DNA of 64,000 nt from Mya arenaria (lineage: Eukaryota > Mollusca > Bivalvia > Myida > Myidae), in contig NC_069123.1 of the NCBI RefSeq assembly GCF_026914265.1, forward strand, positions 51,468,949 to 51,532,948, written 5' to 3'. The position numbers and the translations under genes are program-made. Numbering within the stretch: the stretch's first letter is position 1; the number at the start of each line of letters is the position of its first letter. A model generated the notes under the pieces. It made no database searches. It saw only the letters and a program-made list of their open reading frames with translations, and was not told the origin of the DNA. Of this stretch, positions 63,000 to 64,000 are shown one piece after another.

Positions 63000-64000
63000 A
63001 TCACGCATTTTCAATAAGTAAATGCGCTTCATCTATATTAAAAACACATACAAACATGTCTGTAAATTGCTGTTTTATTGGCAAAACATGAATCTACCAA
63101 CTTTTAACTACACAAATTCAAAACCTTTCGAACATCAAACAAACTTTTTTATGTGTGATGGAAATATACAACCCCAAAACATTTTTTCCCATAGGAAATG
63201 TCCGTTACATTGAGATAACATGTTAGTTAGCATACATTATTTCAATATGTGCAATACACGACAACTTCTTTCTTATTCGGTTTCATTAACAAGATATTAC
63301 TGTTTTCAGTTTATGTCAGCAATCAACATGTCCGGCTTTTCAATATTTCTTATTAAAATTTTACAAGTTGGTATTTTTCCAAATTATTGAAAAATCTGAG
63401 ATAACGTCATGACGTCCATTTCCTTACTACTATATATCTACTTTCTCTTAAAAACATGTGATCTATATTTTCTATAACCTTTCATTACTTAATGATATAA
63501 AAGTGTATAGTTCAGATTATAAACAAATAAAATACTGACACATGTTATCATGTTTCGACACAAGGTAATTGTAACGAACATTTCAATGCAACTGAAGTAT
63601 GTACCTAAGACAGATATAGATGTACAAACATGCAACTGATCTTAACGTGGTATCGTGTGTGTATATAATTGTTATCGATAGATAAACAGAGTCTTTTGAA
63701 ACATTATCATGCCAACTTGAAAAAAAAACTGCAAAATTTTGATGACAATGAGATTTATGTGACATTCGTGATAAGAATGACACAAGTTCTACCAAGTCCA
63801 GCCTCATGCTCACATAACTGTGTAGAAACTTACACACACTGGTCATAGAACTTAATTGTAAGTTTGTAGCATATATGTTTTAAAAAACTCTAACTCAAAT
63901 CATATCATAAAAATTATCAAAATATTGAAATGTACGTTACCAACTAGTTTGTATCAAATAAGTGTTCATTGTTAATCTGTTATCACTTATATGATCACTT
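63000..64000. other. No recognisable gene
   Basis: AT-rich end of the window. Short frames only, with no motif. Confidence 0.45.

Larger units (their letters stand above)
60905..63000 (+). repeat. Segmental duplication, copy 2, with a 0.6-kb insertion
   Basis: Corresponds to 57985-59490. The match is broken between about 61020 and 61610 by DNA absent from copy 1, and then resumes at tgttatctgacatcgacctg. The inserted DNA holds a fragment of the retroelement B repeat. Confidence 0.82.

Overview
The window looks like animal nuclear DNA, most likely from a marine bivalve mollusc (inference). It is AT-rich, its genes are split by GT-AG introns, and it is full of minisatellites, MITE-like palindromes and DNA transposons. 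It also carries a tyrosine-recombinase-type retroelement with split direct repeats and short interspersed elements of kinds common in bivalves. I saw no prokaryotic operons, rRNA, convincing tRNA or CRISPR array.

Layout. 1-7.4 kb is one 28-bp minisatellite. 7.7-8.5 kb is the 3' end of a split-direct-repeat retroelement, and 9.4-9.8 kb is a small TIR element. Gene 1 (minus, 10310-11443, 3 exons, 240 aa) is a four-TM claudin/PMP22-like protein with a 49-bp minisatellite just upstream. 13-15.2 kb holds a 298-bp tandem duplication and a palindrome. 15.6-20.1 kb is a gag-only DIRS/Ngaro-like retroelement (A1, ORF1, 77-bp repeats, B1-A2-B2), followed by an inverted copy of the 9.4-kb TIR element.

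Gene 2 (minus, 23415-31436) is a second claudin-like gene. Two homologous first exons, 2.7 kb apart, are both in phase with the same five downstream exons and give predicted proteins of 313 and 314 aa. Each supplies its own TM1 and first extracellular loop, as the alternative first exons of vertebrate claudin-10 do. A 20/25-bp minisatellite lies between them.

Gene 3 (plus, 34872-38684, 3 exons, 258 aa) has an N-myristoylation signal and a basic C-terminal coiled coil. Its second intron holds a 2-kb, 15-bp minisatellite. Gene 4 (minus, 41774-53829, 5 exons, 426 aa) is a secretory-pathway type I membrane protein with a very acidic ectodomain. Its 9.7-kb first intron holds three tandem-repeat elements, a nested TTAA-flanked element and a 2.8-kb Mutator-like transposon with an exact 9-bp target duplication and an internally deleted transposase.

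58-63 kb is a segmental duplication: an intact 127-aa tail-anchored-protein gene (58394-58777) and a frameshifted copy (61923-62314) interrupted upstream by 0.6 kb of DNA carrying a retroelement fragment. The genes do not form one pathway; three of the five encode membrane proteins with TM helices and a fourth is probably lipid-anchored. All multi-exon models were made by hand from splice consensus and reading phase and have no transcript support here.
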